From: Doryteuthis pealeii
Taxonomy: Eukaryota; Mollusca; Cephalopoda; Myopsida; Loliginidae
Direction: 5' to 3'
Assembly (NCBI GenBank): GCA_023376005.1
Contig: CM042157.1
Span: 68,657,312 to 68,721,311, forward strand
DNA length: 64,000 bases
Under the pieces are notes generated by a model, which was not told where the DNA came from, made no database searches, and saw only the letters and a program-made list of their open reading frames with translations. The position numbers and the translations under genes are program-made. Positions 32,395 to 44,240 of the stretch are shown here, one piece after another. The first letter of the stretch is position 1, and each line of letters begins with the position of its first letter.

Positions 32395-32560
32395 TACCTT
32401 AGTTCACATAGCACTAATATCATTGGGAAAGGTATGAATCCAACTATTCTCCTACCAGTTATGGGTAGATAGTAGGAAGACTGGGCTCTTTAACCTTGGT
32501 TAGGCAACCAGTCTAGGAGAAAGAAACTTCTGAAAACCTCTTAAATCTCCACTTGGGATA
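32395..32560 (+). mobile_element. SINE family 2, partial, preceded by Helitron 5' fragment
   Basis: At 32345-32390, gtgtgtttttctgtctgtaa is the Helitron 5' region without its TCTTATT start. From 32395 the SINE body follows (cattgggaaaggtatgaatc, ttatgggtagatagtagg). Confidence 0.55.
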
Positions 32561-33829
32561 ATCACTACTAGAATAGGCTCAGGTCTACTTAGTGATTTAA
32601 GGTTTCCTTGTAATATGTATAAGTCCAAGTCTGTAGGTGTCCTCTGGTGTTATTCCAAAAGATAAATCTTCCTGGCAGAAAGTTCAACCAGCAATTGATT
32701 TGAGGACATTTGCAAATGATCTTAAATGCTTTCTGTCCTTTTATCTCATTGGCCAATTTCTAACTGTCGAATAGTTCCTGAATAGAAGTGACAATTTTGC
32801 TTACATCTGTTTGATTATTTTGCTATATAAGGTGTGCTCTGGACCACCACTTAAACTTATAGACTTTGTGTGGACGTGTGGATTAAAGCCAGCCAATCAA
32901 CAACCCAAATATGTGGTTAGTTAACTATTTAATCACCAATCTTGAAAGCCATTCATTTGCACCTATTCGACACAGACAAACGGATCTGCCTAACACTGAG
33001 GAACAACCAAGGATTCTTCACTAAGGAACAACCAAAGGATTGTGTAGTGAGAGAAGAGACTTACCTCATGCAAAACGGGCAAGGACTTGCTTCGCGTGCA
33101 AGTCCACCTTGCCTGAGACATCGGAACTGAACGGGTGAACGAGGAGTGGGTGTAGGCATGCAACATCGAAAAGTTAGAGAGGAGAAGGAAAGGCCTCTTT
33201 ATAGAAACGCCTGAGGCATTATGGGTAGAGATTGGAGATATTATACATATTACAAGGCTAACATCTGCTTCTCCGAGGGAGGGGAGAAAAATGGTCATTC
33301 AGTCGATAGACTAGGGCGAGCAACAACGTAAATCAAACGAGGAACGAAGGAGAAGTGGAACAGAAAATGGAGGAGTGGAGAAACTGAGAGAGGAACAGAA
33401 CAGAGAAGGTCACAAGGGAAGAGTCAATCACGAGCAAAGAGTGTTAAAGACAGGATTCTACCTAACACTAACGAATACACAAGGGATCTCCACTATAAAT
33501 TGCTCTCACTTGCAGCCTAAAAATGGCCACAAAAATCATGACAACATCTTAATTCTATGAAAAATCAATTAATGGTCCGATTTCCATGAAAATTTCCAGA
33601 ATTGCTTTTCTTTTCATGAAAATATGTCTGAATTAGTTTTTCCTAAAATATATTGGGAAATATTTTTTACGAAGTCTACCCCCCCCCCCATTTTATCTTG
33701 TAGATATGAAAAAAATGAATCGGAAAAAAACATTTTTACTTTTTTCTATAAAGATAAACTGAATACTATATCCAGAGATGTATAAAATTTAAGCAGTAGT
33801 TTTTGTAATCATGAATTCTGAAATAAAAA
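32561..33829. other. Unassigned, possible LTR-like promoter segment
   Basis: gctatataaggtgtgctctg at 32822 is TATA-box-like, preceded by attggccaa (CCAAT-like) at 32750. The downstream sequence (to 33500) is less AT-rich and carries no recognised protein. Confidence 0.3.
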
Positions 33830-33960
33830 GGGCATCTCATGTGGTGTAATAGTTAGCAAGCTATATTTGCAGACCATTCTTAGTGAGTTCGTTTCTTATT
33901 GAGTGCCCCATACTTCAGGCCTTGTGCCACATCTAAGCTAAGATTAGTAAATAACTATAC
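33830..33960 (+). mobile_element. SINE family 3
   Basis: gggcatctcatgtggtgtaa, tagttagcaagctat, then ttgtgccacatctaag. B box region degraded. Confidence 0.55.
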
Positions 33961-34695
33961 CTAGAGATAGTCCATAGTTTTTCTTTCTATTTTTTTTTAT
34001 ATTAACTATGCCCTTACTAATTGATCTGTTAATTTTTTTTTTTTTTGGAAGGGTCCATGGCCTTGTGCCAAACTATGAAATTTGTTTGGGGAAAGAGTTA
34101 AAAGATCAGCTTTTTCCTACTTGCCTGGGGTTTTTTTTATCTTCTGATTTTTGGGATTTTTATTATTTTATTTTATTTTTTGAATAAACAATTATCTTCA
34201 ACAAGTCTACACCTCTCCTACCCCCCTCCCACCACCCCACCTGATTGATTGCTCAAAGTAGAATTTTGTTAGAAATCCGACACAGGAACCCCAAATGGTT
34301 TTTTGTGTAGAACTAGATATTTATTTCAAGAAAAAAATATACACTGGTATGGCAGGGAGCAGAGTGGGGGTGGGGGGGCGTGCGGAACTCTAAGGTTCTT
34401 TTTACAGACTTGTGTCTTATGTTAGAACTTCAACCTCGTGCCACATAAATAAACAGAAATAACAGATACCTGGTTTATTTCAGAAAAAAAAAAAAAACAA
34501 AAAAAACTGTTCTCCTCAAAACAAAATCACAAATATCATAGACAACTGAAGATATCTGAACATCTTGTAGACATTATTAACAAGTTATTTCCGTAATTTG
34601 TGATGGCATAAAATTTATCAGATAAATACATCAAAACTTTTATTAACTCTGATGAGGATTCCTGTAATTTGACAACACTATACCTGATATTTCCA
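33961..34695. other. Unassigned AT-rich sequence
   Basis: T-runs at 34030-34050 and A-runs at 34483-34506; C-rich patch at 34215-34240. No gene. Confidence 0.3.
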
Positions 34696-34696
34696 C

Positions 34697-34740
34697 CTCC
34701 ACACACACACACACACACACACACACACCATATATATATA
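34697..34740. repeat. (AC)n then (TA)n microsatellite
   Basis: About 15 ca units followed by a short ta run. Confidence 0.9.
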
Positions 34741-34827
34741 ATGACTGTACACTGTTCATTTTCCTGAGATTAGGACGTTATTCTATGTACTATACATGGA
34801 CCTTGATAGTTTAGTGCACCTGAGCAT

Positions 34828-34980
34828 AGAGCCAGTTTAGCTCAGTCAGTAAAGCGTCTGACTAGGAACCACAAGGTTCCGGGTTCGATAAACAGATCCA
34901 AGCTGTGCTACTCATGCGATGAGTTGCTGAACCTTATGGTTCCAAGGCAAATGCTCAACCAACTGAGCTAAATTGATAGG
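34828..34980. mobile_element. Two SINE family 1 heads in inverted orientation
   Basis: 34828-34895 reads as a tRNA-like head on + (ttagctcagtcagtaaagcg, gggttcgata). 34900-34980 contains the same head on - (tgctcaaccaactgagctaa, gaaccttatggttcc). The pair could fold into a long hairpin. Confidence 0.65.
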
Positions 34981-35049
34981 TGAATGATATCAAATATTTC
35001 TATGATAGGATTCAACCAAAGTAGAGAACTCAAATGTAGATATAAAAAA

Positions 35050-35054
<5 letters not shown>

Positions 35055-35094
<40 letters not shown>
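35055..35094. repeat. (TA)n microsatellite
   Basis: Uninterrupted ta units; a second, longer (TA)n tract is at 35330-35385. Confidence 0.9.
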
Positions 35095-35095
<1 letters not shown>

Positions 35096-35325
35096 GAATG
35101 AAGTGACAAATAAAAGTTTTAGCTTTTATTCATTTATTTGGGAACGGTATTACTACCAATGGTTTCCTGCTAAAAGCATTCATCAGGTAAACGAAAATGT
35201 TTTTTTTTTAATGACAGAAATGGTGTAAATGGTCAAATGTGTGCGTTTTTTAACTGTATTCTCGTGTTTGCGTGTTTACATGATGTGGAATGTTCTTTTT
35301 GTTTGTACGAGTGCGTATTTTTTGT

Positions 35326-35329
<4 letters not shown>

Positions 35330-35385
<56 letters not shown>
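35330..35385. repeat. (TA)n microsatellite
   Basis: About 28 uninterrupted ta units. Confidence 0.93.
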
Positions 35386-35386
<1 letters not shown>

Positions 35387-35399
35387 TATGAAAAAGACG

Positions 35400-35893
35400 G
35401 TTCGCAAAAAGGATTATGTTTTTTTTTAATTATTATTATCTTACATATGCGACACATGTTTTAGATCTTCTGATATCTTCTTCAAGCAGTAATTAACTTA
35501 ATTTGGCAGAATATGAATATGTACATGTACAATTTCTGATATTTGATAGGTTGTTGAATGGCATGTTATTTTGATCAATCCTTGTGTGAGGCCTGCTCGT
35601 GAAAATTGAGAAAAAAACGAGGTATTGTTCCACACGTGTACCATTCCTCAATTCTCACCTCCGTATTGCTATCAATTTAATTATAATTATAAATAATGCC
35701 TAGTAAAAGCAGTTACTGTTCTGCATTTGTAATATATTGAGCATTTTGGATTATTTACTGATGCCACCACGATGGAAAAGTTAAAGCAGCAATAGGATAC
35801 TATATATATACACATACATATATATTTTATATTACATAATTTGTGTATTTTATTATGTGATTCATATGTTTCTGTAGTAAAGTTGTTGTTATG

Positions 35894-35938
<45 letters not shown>

Positions 35939-36114
35939 TTAAGTTAAGTTTTGTTTTGTGTGTGTTCCTATGTCGTGTGTCTCTGTTTATGTTTGTGTTG
36001 GGTGTGTTTTGTATGTATTTACATATATTACATAGTTTATGTGTTCTATTATGTAGATCATATTTATCTGTGTAGTAAAATTATTGTTGCGTGTATGTTT
36101 GCGTGGGGGGGGGG
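35400..36114. other. Unassigned with a (GT)n tract
   Basis: (GT)n at 35897-35934. It contains several gtgttctattatgta-like words in loose duplication (35845-35880 and 36035-36075). No gene. Confidence 0.4.
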
Positions 36115-36420
36115 TTAAGTCTGATTTAGTTCAGGTTTGTATTTATCTATGAAATGTTTTTCTTTAATTAGGAGTAGAGTATAGTCATCAGTTTGGTATA
36201 TTGGCATCACCTTAAAATTTCCCTGATTACATTCATAGATATGCTTCAATACATATAGGTTTCTATTGTTAGCTAATCTAATGTTGCTTTTGTGTAGTGA
36301 GATTCTTTTATTTAGTGATGAAGTGCATCCAATGTACATTTTCTTGCAGTTTGTACATTCTAAAATGATTTGGGCGTTATCTAAGATGTTTTGAAATTTG
36401 TAGATTTATGTTGTTTTGTT
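36115..36420 (-). mobile_element. Penelope-like element, GIY-YIG endonuclease remnant
   Basis: On the - strand: a cysteine pair LECTNCKK, then MYIGCTSSLNKRISLHKSNI, later LKHIYECNQGNFKVMPIYQ, and an end at EKHFIDKYKPELNQT. The CxxC linker, YIG-xT, R-x-x-x-H and the terminal E-x-x-FI-x-K-x-KP-LN pattern match the C-terminal GIY-YIG nuclease of Penelope-like retroelements. Stops occur upstream and no reverse transcriptase was recognised, so only the 3' end remains. Confidence 0.72.
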
Positions 36421-36599
36421 CAAAAATTTAAGTCTGGCTGTACTTGAAATTCTATAGGAACATAAAAAAATATTCCTGATTCTTGGGAGTTAAGAATTAT
36501 GTCTGAGATTGCATTGTATTGAAGATGGTTTCAGAAAATGTTGTTTTTTAGTTCATTTTTAAAAATCTTCCTGAAGACTATTTCTCTGAATTTTTTAGA

Positions 36600-36730
36600 T
36601 GAGGCTTAGTATTATTTGGATTAATTGGACTCATCGTTATTGTTATCTGTACAACTTTTGGGCTGATGTGCCCCGGCCTTCTTCAGTTATTCTGTCGGAC
36701 TGAACCTTCGGTCCGGACTATCTCTCTCTT
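36600..36730. mobile_element. Foldback family F, half copy cut by the gap
   Basis: gatgaggcttagtattattt, ttgttatctgtacaactttt and ggccttcttcag match the left arm at 19222. The rest is lost in the gap. Confidence 0.6.
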
Positions 36731-36830
36731 NNNNNNNNNNNNNNNNNNNNNNNNNNNNNNNNNNNNNNNNNNNNNNNNNNNNNNNNNNNNNNNNNNNNNN
36801 NNNNNNNNNNNNNNNNNNNNNNNNNNNNNN
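36731..36830. other. Assembly gap of exactly 100 N
   Basis: The round length marks a scaffold join of unknown true size. It lies between a CT-run and the pyrimidine array. Confidence 0.99.
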
Positions 36831-39800
36831 AGAGAGATCCCCCTCCTCTCTCTCTTACCTCTTTCTTCATCTTCAATTCCCTCTCTCTTCTCTTCTCTTT
36901 CCTTCTCTTTCAATCCCCCCTCTCTCTCTTCTCTTTCCTTCTCTTTCAATTTCCCTCACTCTCTCTGCTTCCTCTTTCCTTCTCTTTCCTTCTCTTTCAA
37001 TTCCCCCTCTCTCTCTCTTCGTCTTTCCTTCTCTTTCATTCCCCCTCATTCTCTTCTCCTCTTTCCCTTCTCTTTCAATTCCCCCTCTCTCTCTCTTCCA
37101 CTTTTCCTCTCTTTCAATTCCCCTCCTCCTCTCTCTTAACCTCTTTCCTTACTCTTTCAATTCCCCCTCAATTCTCTCTCTTCCTCTCCTTCTCTTCAAT
37201 TCCCCCTCATCTCTCTCTCCCTTTCCTTCTCTTTCATTCCCCCCTCTCCTCTCTTTCCTCATTTCCTTCTCTTCAATTCCCCCTCTCATTCTCTCTCTTC
37301 CTATTTCCTTCTCTTTTCAATTCCCCCTCTCTCCTCTTCCTCTTCCTCTCTTTAAATTCCCCTCATTCTCTGCTCTTCCCTCTTCCTTCTCTTTCAATTC
37401 CCCTCTCTCTCTCTTCCTCTTTCTTCTCATTCAATTCCCCCTCATTCTCATCTCTTCCTTTCTCTCTTTCATTTCCCCCTCTCTCTCTCTTCCACTTTCC
37501 TTCTCTTCAATTCCCCCTCTCTCTCTCTTCCTCTTTCCTCTCTTTCAATTCCCCTCTTCTCTCTCTTCCTCTTTCCTTCTCTTTCAATTACCCCTCTCTC
37601 TCTCTCTCTTTTCCTTCTCTTTCAATTCCCCCCTCTCTCTTCCCTCTTTCCTTCTTTTCAATTCCCCTCATTCTCTCTCTTCTCTTTCCTTCTCTTTCAT
37701 TCCCCTCTCTCTCTCTTACTCTTTCCTTCTCTTCAATTCCCGCCTCTCTCTTTCCTTCCTTCTCGTTTCAATTCCCCTCTCTTCTTTCCTCTTCCTTCTC
37801 TTTCAATTCCCCCCCTCATCTCTCTTCCCACTTTCCTTCTCTTTCAATTCCCCTCATTTCTCTCTCTTTCTCTTTCCTTCTCTTCAATTCCCCCTCTCTC
37901 TCTCTTCTCTTTCCTTCTCTTCAATTCCCCCCTCTCTCTCTTCCTCTTCCTTCTCTTTCAATTCCCCTCATTCTCTCTCTTCCTCTTTCCTTCTTCTTTC
38001 AATTCCCCCTCTCTCCTCCTTCCTCTTTCCTTCTCTTTCATTCCCCCCTCTTCTTCTTCCTCTTTCCTTCTCTTTTCAATTCCCCTCATCTCTCTCTTCT
38101 CTCTCTTTCCTTCTCTTTCAATTCCCCCTCTCTCTCTCTTCCTCTTTCTTCTCTTTCATTCCCCCTCTCTCTCTTCTCTTTTCCTTCTCTTTTCAATTCC
38201 CCCCTCTCTCTTCTCTTTCCTCTCTTTCAATTCCCCCCCTCTCTCTTCGTCCTCCTCTTTCCTTCTCTTCAATTCCCCCTCTCTCTCTCCTCCTCTTTCC
38301 TTCTCTTTCAATTCCCCCCTCTCTCTCTCTTCCCTTTTCTTCTCTTTCAATTCCCTCCTCTCTCTTCCTTTTCCTTCTCTTTTCCCCCTCTCTTCCTTCC
38401 ACTTTCCTCTCTTTCAATTCCCCCTCTCTCTCTCTTCCTCTTCCTTCTCTTTCAATTCCCCCTCTCTCTCTCTTCCTAATTTCCTTCTCTTTCAATTCCC
38501 CCTCTCTCTCTTCCTTTGCCTTCTCTTTCTCCCCTCTCTCTCTCTTCTCTTTCCTCTCTTCAATTCCCCCCCTCTCTCCTCTCTCCTCTTTCCTGCTCTT
38601 TCAATTCCTCCTCTCTCCTTCTTCCTCTTTCCTTCTCTTTCAATTCCCCCTCTCCCCTCTTTCCCTTTCCTTCTCTTTCAATTCCCCCTCTCTCTCTTCC
38701 CCTTTCCTTCTCTTTCAATTCCCCTCTCTTCCCCTTCTCCCTTCTCTTTCAATTCCCCCTCTCTCTCTTCCCTTTCTTTCAATTCTCCCCCGCTCTCTGC
38801 CCCTTTCCTTCTCTTTCAAAATTCCCCCCTCTCTCTTTCCCTTTCCTTCTCTTTCAATTCCCCCTCTCCCTCTCTCCCTTTCCTTCTCTTCAATTCCCCC
38901 CCTTCTCTTCTTCCCTTTCCTTCTCTTCATTCCCCCTCTCTCTCTCTACTCTTTCTTCTCTTTCAATTCCCCTCTCTATCTCTTCCACTTTCCTTTCTTT
39001 CAATTCCCCTCTCCTCTCTTCTCCTCTTTCCTTCTCTTTTCAATTCCCCTCTCTCTCTCTTCCTCTTTCCTTCTCTTTCAATTCCCCCTCATTCTCTCCT
39101 CTTCCCTCTTTCCTTTCTTTCCAATTCCCTCTCTCTCTCTTCCTCTTTCCTTCTCTTCAATTCCCCCTCATTCTCTCTCTTCCTCTTTCCTTCTCTTTCA
39201 ATTCCCCCCTCTCTCTCTTCCACTTTCTTCTCTTTCAATTCCCCTCATTCCTCTCTCTTCCTCTTTCCTTCTCTTTCAATTCCCCCTCTCTCTCTCTTCC
39301 TCTTTTCCTTCTCTTTCAAATTCCCCTCTCTCTCTCTTCCTCTTTCCTTCTCTTTCAATTCCCCTCGATTCTCCTCTCTTCCTCTTTCCTTCTCTTTCAA
39401 TTCCCCTCTCTTTTCTCTCTTCCTTCTTTCCTTCTTCAATTTCCCCCCTCATTCTCTCTTCCTCTTTTCCTTTCTCTTTCAATTCCCCCTCAATTCTCTC
39501 TCTTCCTCTTCCTTCTCTTTCAATTCCCCCTCTCTCTCTCTTCCTCTTTCCTTCTCTTTCAATTCCCCCCTCTCTCTCTTCCTCTTTCTCTATTCAATTC
39601 CCCCTCTCTCTCTTCCCTCTTTCCCTTCCTTCAATTCCCCCTCCTCTCTCCTCTCTTTCCTCTCTTTCATTCCCCCTCTCTCTCTCCTCCTCTTTCCTTC
39701 TCTTTCAATTCCCCCCTCTCTCTCTCTTCCCTTTTCCTTCTCTTTCAATTCCCCCCTCTCTCTCTTCCTCTTCCTTCTTTTCAATTCCCCCTCTCTATCT

Positions 39801-40380
39801 CTTCCACTTTCCTTCTCTTTCAATTCCCCCTCTCTCTCTCTTCCTCTTTCCTTCTCTTTCAATTCCCCCTCTCTCTCTTCTTCCTCTTTTCCTTCTCTTT
39901 CAATTCCCTCTCTATCTTCCTCTTTCCTTCTCGTTTCAATCCCCTCTCTCTCTCTTCCTCTTTCCTTCTCTTCAATTCCCCCTCTCTCTCTCTTCCTCTT
40001 TCCTGCTCTTTCAATTCCTCCTCTCTCCTTCTTCCTCTTTCCTTCTCTTTCAATTCCCCCCTCTCTCCCTCTTTCCCTTTCCTTCTCTTTCAATTCCCCT
40101 CTCTCTCTTCCCCTTTCCTTCTCTTTCAATTCCCCCCTCTCTTCCCTTCTCCTTCTCTTTCAATTCCCCTCTCTCTCTTCCCCTTTCTTTCAATTCCCCG
40201 CTCTCTGCCCCTTTCCTTCTCTTTCAATTCCCCCTCTCTCTTTCCCTTTTCCTTCTCTTTCAATTCCCCCTCTTTCTTCCCCTTTCTTTCAATTCCCCCT
40301 CTCTCTGCCCCTTTCCTTCTCTATCAATTCCCCCTCTCTCTCTCGCCTTTCCAATTTCTCTTTTTATCCTAAGCTTTGTT
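36831..40380. repeat. Pyrimidine minisatellite, right arm
   Basis: About 100 units of ctttccttctctttcaattc + cccctctctctc, 30-36 bp each with many 1-3-bp length differences. It is the inverse of 25960-26770. Open frames of up to 618 codons are composed only of Phe/Pro/Leu/Ser/Asn repeats. Confidence 0.95.
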
Positions 40381-41345
40381 TTTTTCTGCAACTCTTTTTC
40401 ATATTCATCTTTTTTTCTTCTTTTTCTTTTCCTTTCTCTCATATTTCCTCTGAGAAGGAAACTCCCTTCACCTCTTTAGTTTGTTTTAGTGCATTTTTTT
40501 GGGGGGTTTTTTTTTTCTGTTTCTCCTGCATCCAGCCCCTACCACCCCTGGATCCGACAATGTCACTTCACATATGGGGAATATTACAAGAAATTGGAAT
40601 CAGAATCTTACTTTCATATTCTCACAAATGCAACTTTTTTATTTTTTTCAACCACAAAAATATCATATTTGAGTACCCAAGTGACATTGGCCCGAAATTC
40701 ATTCACAGAAGGAAAAAAAAAAAAGGTGTGAATATTTCGATGGTCAGAGGGGAGGGTTTTTTTTGCAGGAATCAAGGAAAAGAGTAAACAAATGAGGGGG
40801 TTAGAGTGGGAGGAGGGGTTGTTTGGCAACTGGGAGAGGAGAAATTGAGGTGCAGATGTAAAGGGATTTTTTTCTTCTTTCGAGGGGGGGGGAGAGGAAA
40901 GGGCAGCTGTTCATATCAATCAAAAAGACAACTTAATGAGAATTCTTTTTATTACTTTATGTAATTTAGTGTGTGGGGGAGGGAGGGAGCATAAAAAAAA
41001 GTTGGAATGAAATTTAAAAAAAAAACAAGAAAAAAAAATGTAATTATTATTTCATTTTTTTTTGCCAGCTTTTTTTTTTTTTTTAAATTTTTTTTTTTAC
41101 ACATTTTCTGAATATATATCCTCAATATAAACACTTCTAGGTTCTTCAATTTTAATTAAAACTAAATAATTTTCTTAAAAAAAAAAAAGAAAAAGAAGTG
41201 CCTCAGATAGGTCACACTTTTTTAAAACCAAAAATTCCGGTTAAAACTGCATCGAGTGGTGAAGTTCGAAATTCTGGAACTTTGAAGAATGTGGAATATT
41301 CCTTTACCGCCATTACTCCCAGGTCCACCCTGACCCTTAATATAA
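40381..41345. repeat. Mirror blocks R7-R9
   Basis: The reverse complement of 25070-25930, for example gatccgacaatgtcacttca, gagtacccaagtgacattgg and actgcatcgagtggtgaagt. No coding content. Confidence 0.8.
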
Positions 41346-41762
41346 ACGTTTCCAGATTCTTCATTTTTAATTAAAACTAAATAATTTTCTTTAAAAAAAA
41401 ATTACCAAATATACTCACGGATAGGTCACACTTTTTTTTAACCAAACATTCCGTTGTCGTTGATATGATGTTATACTGCATCTTATGGTGAAATTCCAAT
41501 TCTGGAAATCTGCGAAATGTGGAGTATTCCTTTATTGCCATAACTCTAAGCTACACCCTGACCCAGAGTAGTAATACTTGTTAAGCTCCTACCTATGGGT
41601 TAAATAAATAAAAACAAATCAGTATAAAAAAATTTTTTTTAATAATTGAGTTTGGAAAATAATATTGAATACCCAATAAGAATGAAAAAAAAAAATGTCC
41701 AGCATAAAATAACCCAACAAGGGTTGATATGCCGTAAAATCCAAACAACCAACCAAACAACA
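41346..41762 (+). mobile_element. Element T relative with shared tail
   Basis: A second copy of the tttccagattcttcattttt block, then catcttatggtgaaattcca, ccctgacccagagtagtaat and ctatgggttaaataaat. It ends acaagggttgatatgccgta followed by an aacaacca-rich tail. Confidence 0.6.
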
Positions 41763-41764
41763 AT

Positions 41765-41890
41765 TCCACTAAAATCTATATTCTCAATCTATGTATTAAT
41801 ACTCTTGTTCCTTCATCTTTCGAGTGTTATCATCTTGCAACACCCTCTAGTTAAAAATGAGACTGTCCAAATCGTCCAAGATGAAATGCA
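41765..41890 (-). repeat. Dispersed block U, inverted copy
   Basis: The reverse complement of 27085-27200: ctatgtattaatactcttgt, atgagactgtccaaatcgtc. Confidence 0.65.
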
Positions 41891-41899
41891 AAAATGTAA

Positions 41900-42150
41900 A
41901 GTAAGTAAAATCGTTGGGGTGGCCTAAAGTCGGTATCAGCCAATCAGCAGGGGAGTCAATCCCCTTTTCACTAGTGCTAGACCAAGAAGAGTGTTTGTGC
42001 ATCTGAGGTGGAGAGCCACACCTAACATCAGCTCCTTACTTTACTGCACATATCCCTGTTCTACTCATACGCTGAGTTGGCAAGGGCCGATATCAAACTA
42101 GGAACCTTGTGGTTTCTAGCCAAACGCTCTACCGACTGAGCTAATCAGGA
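41900..42150 (-). mobile_element. tRNA-derived SINE, family 1
   Basis: gtaagtaaaatcgttgggg, cctaaagtcggtatcagcca, ending cgctctaccgactgagctaa. Directly followed by an aagggttgatatgccataaa tail fragment (42157-42190). Confidence 0.82.
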
Positions 42151-42267
42151 CCCTGACAAGGGTTGATATGCCATAAAATCCAAACAACCAGTAAATGTAA
42201 AACAGCAATACTTTAATTTTTATTCATCATTAAGTTGCAAAGTGATTGCAATGAAGCTTTTTGTATA

Positions 42268-42315
<48 letters not shown>
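42268..42315. repeat. (TA)n microsatellite
   Basis: Abuts the 3' end of the following SINE. Confidence 0.92.
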
Positions 42316-42320
<5 letters not shown>

Positions 42321-42595
42321 AACTCCTACGCACGAGCAGGATGTGACACAAGGTCAATTTCTTAAGCAAAGTTTAACAGGTTTGAATTCAGAGTTTTCCT
42401 TCTCCTAAACTGGTTGCCTAACCAAGGTTAAAGAGCCTTGTCTGCCCTAATATTTACCCATAGCTGGAGGGAGAGTAGAATTCATACCTTTCCCAAGGGT
42501 ATTAGCGCTAAGTGAAATGCAATTACCACGTACAGGACTTAAACTCGGGCGACGAGTCCATTTTCTATGACTTTAACCATTACACCACGCGCTTC

Positions 42596-42598
<3 letters not shown>
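42313..42598 (-). mobile_element. SINE family 2, full length
   Basis: The + strand runs from ccaactcctacgcacgagca through acctttcccaagggtattag to gactttaaccattacacc acgcgc, so the - strand has the A box tggtgtaatggttaaag. It is flanked by (TA)n on both sides. Confidence 0.8.
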
Positions 42599-42639
<41 letters not shown>

Positions 42640-42640
42640 T
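42598..42640. repeat. (TA)n microsatellite
   Basis: Continuous ta units, followed by the short aaatttgaaaaaaa block. Confidence 0.92.
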
Positions 42641-42664
42641 TGAAAAAAAAATTTGAAAAAAAAA

Positions 42665-43095
42665 AAAATTGTCTACCTGAAGAAGACCATAGAATGTATT
42701 GGTCGAAACATTATGGTAACAACAAAAGCAACAATGATAGACAATACTCTTAGAATGGTCTGACTCATCTCAGAATTCCAGAAAGAATTTCTAATCTTCT
42801 TCAGTTCTTTTACTTTTTACTTTCTACCCTAGATGCAAAATATTCTCTTCACTTATTGTGTCAAGCTTAGTATTAACTTGGACTTACTTTGCCAAAGGGG
42901 CGGTGGGGGTGGGGGGAGAGATCCCCAGGGGGAGATTACTGCCTATTTACTTTGACAAGATAATGTATATTTAATGTATCTTGTCTCCCTCTGGGAGAAA
43001 TCCTTATCCGGCTCATGGGTCACTGCTTCAAATTACACAGGCCTCAATGCAGAAAAGAAAAGAAAGAAATTAGAAAGAAAATCTGCGGAAAATCT
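42665..43095. repeat. Mirror block R4
   Basis: The reverse complement of 23986-24410, with only scattered substitutions and small indels. Confidence 0.8.
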
Positions 43096-43930
43096 CATTT
43101 TAATTCTTCTTCTTCTCCCTTTTAATTTTACTTTTTCTTCCTTTTAATTCTTCTTCTTCCTCTATTTACTTCTTCCTCTTCTTTTAATTCTTCTTATTCT
43201 TCCCTTTAATTCTACTTCCTGATTTTAATTCTTCTTCCTTTTACATCATTTACTTCTTCCATTTACTTTCTTCTTCTTCTTTACTTTTTCTTCTCCCACT
43301 CCTTTTAAATTCTTCTTCTTCTTATTATTATTATTCTTTTTCTTAATTCTTCTTCTTATTCTATTGATTCTTCTTCTTCTTCTTCTTCTTCTTCTTCTTC
43401 TTCTTCTCTCTTCTTCTTCTTCTTCTTCTTCTTTTAAATTCTTTCTTCTTCTTCTTTTAAATCTTTTCTTCTTCTTCTTTTAATTTTCTTCTTCTTTAAA
43501 TTCTTCTTCTTCTTAATTCTTCTTCTTCTTCTTAAATCTTCTTCTTCTTCTTTCTTCTTTCTTCTTCTTCTTTAATTCTTCTTCTTTAATTCTTCTTCTC
43601 TTTTAATTCTTCTTCTTTTTAATTCTCTTCTTCTTCTTCTTCTTCTTCTTCTTTTTAATTCTTCTTCTTTTTTACTTCTTCTTCTTCTTTTTAATCTTCG
43701 TCTTCTTCTTAATTCTTCTTCTTCTTCTTTTTAATTCTTCTTCTTTTTCTATCTATTTATTTTTCTTCTTTTTCTTTTTAATTGTTCTTCTTACTTTTAA
43801 TTCTTTTACTTCCTCCATTTACTTCTTCTTCAGTCTCTTTTTACTCCTTCCTCCTCCTCCTCTTAATTCTTCTTCTTCTTCTTCCTCCTTCTCCTTTTAA
43901 TTCTTCTTCCTCCTCCTTTTAATTCTTCTT
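43096..43930. repeat. TTC-rich microsatellite, right arm
   Basis: ttcttcttc runs with ttttaattc spacers, the inverse of 22946-23985. Confidence 0.92.
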
Positions 43931-44240
43931 CTCATCTGTGTTCTGACATCTCCAGAGGACCATGACAACAATTTCACTCTCGTGCCCCTTTCCCCCTGCC
44001 ATTAAGCCATTTCTTGACTCAGTATGTTTTTACTTGATGACACCTGTTTAGATATCTGACTCAGCTATATATTTATCTAATTACTGATCTCACTTCAGTT
44101 GGCTTAAAGTTTATTCTTTTCTTTTTTAATGCATTTTAGTTACACATGTCTCAAACTGTCATATTTATTCATTGTTATCTTTGTTCATTCCGTCTTTCAG
44201 TAAATGGAGAGCTCAGTATGTTTATAGGATATTTCCTCAG
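43931..44240. repeat. Mirror block R2
   Basis: The reverse complement of 22641-22945. It starts tgttctgacatctccagagg and ends ttcctcagtgcacagatcag. Confidence 0.82.

Noticed and set aside
38516..40372. 618-codon open frame
   Set aside because: It consists only of repeated Phe-Pro-Ser-Leu-Asn words from the pyrimidine minisatellite. No domain, and other frames are similarly open.
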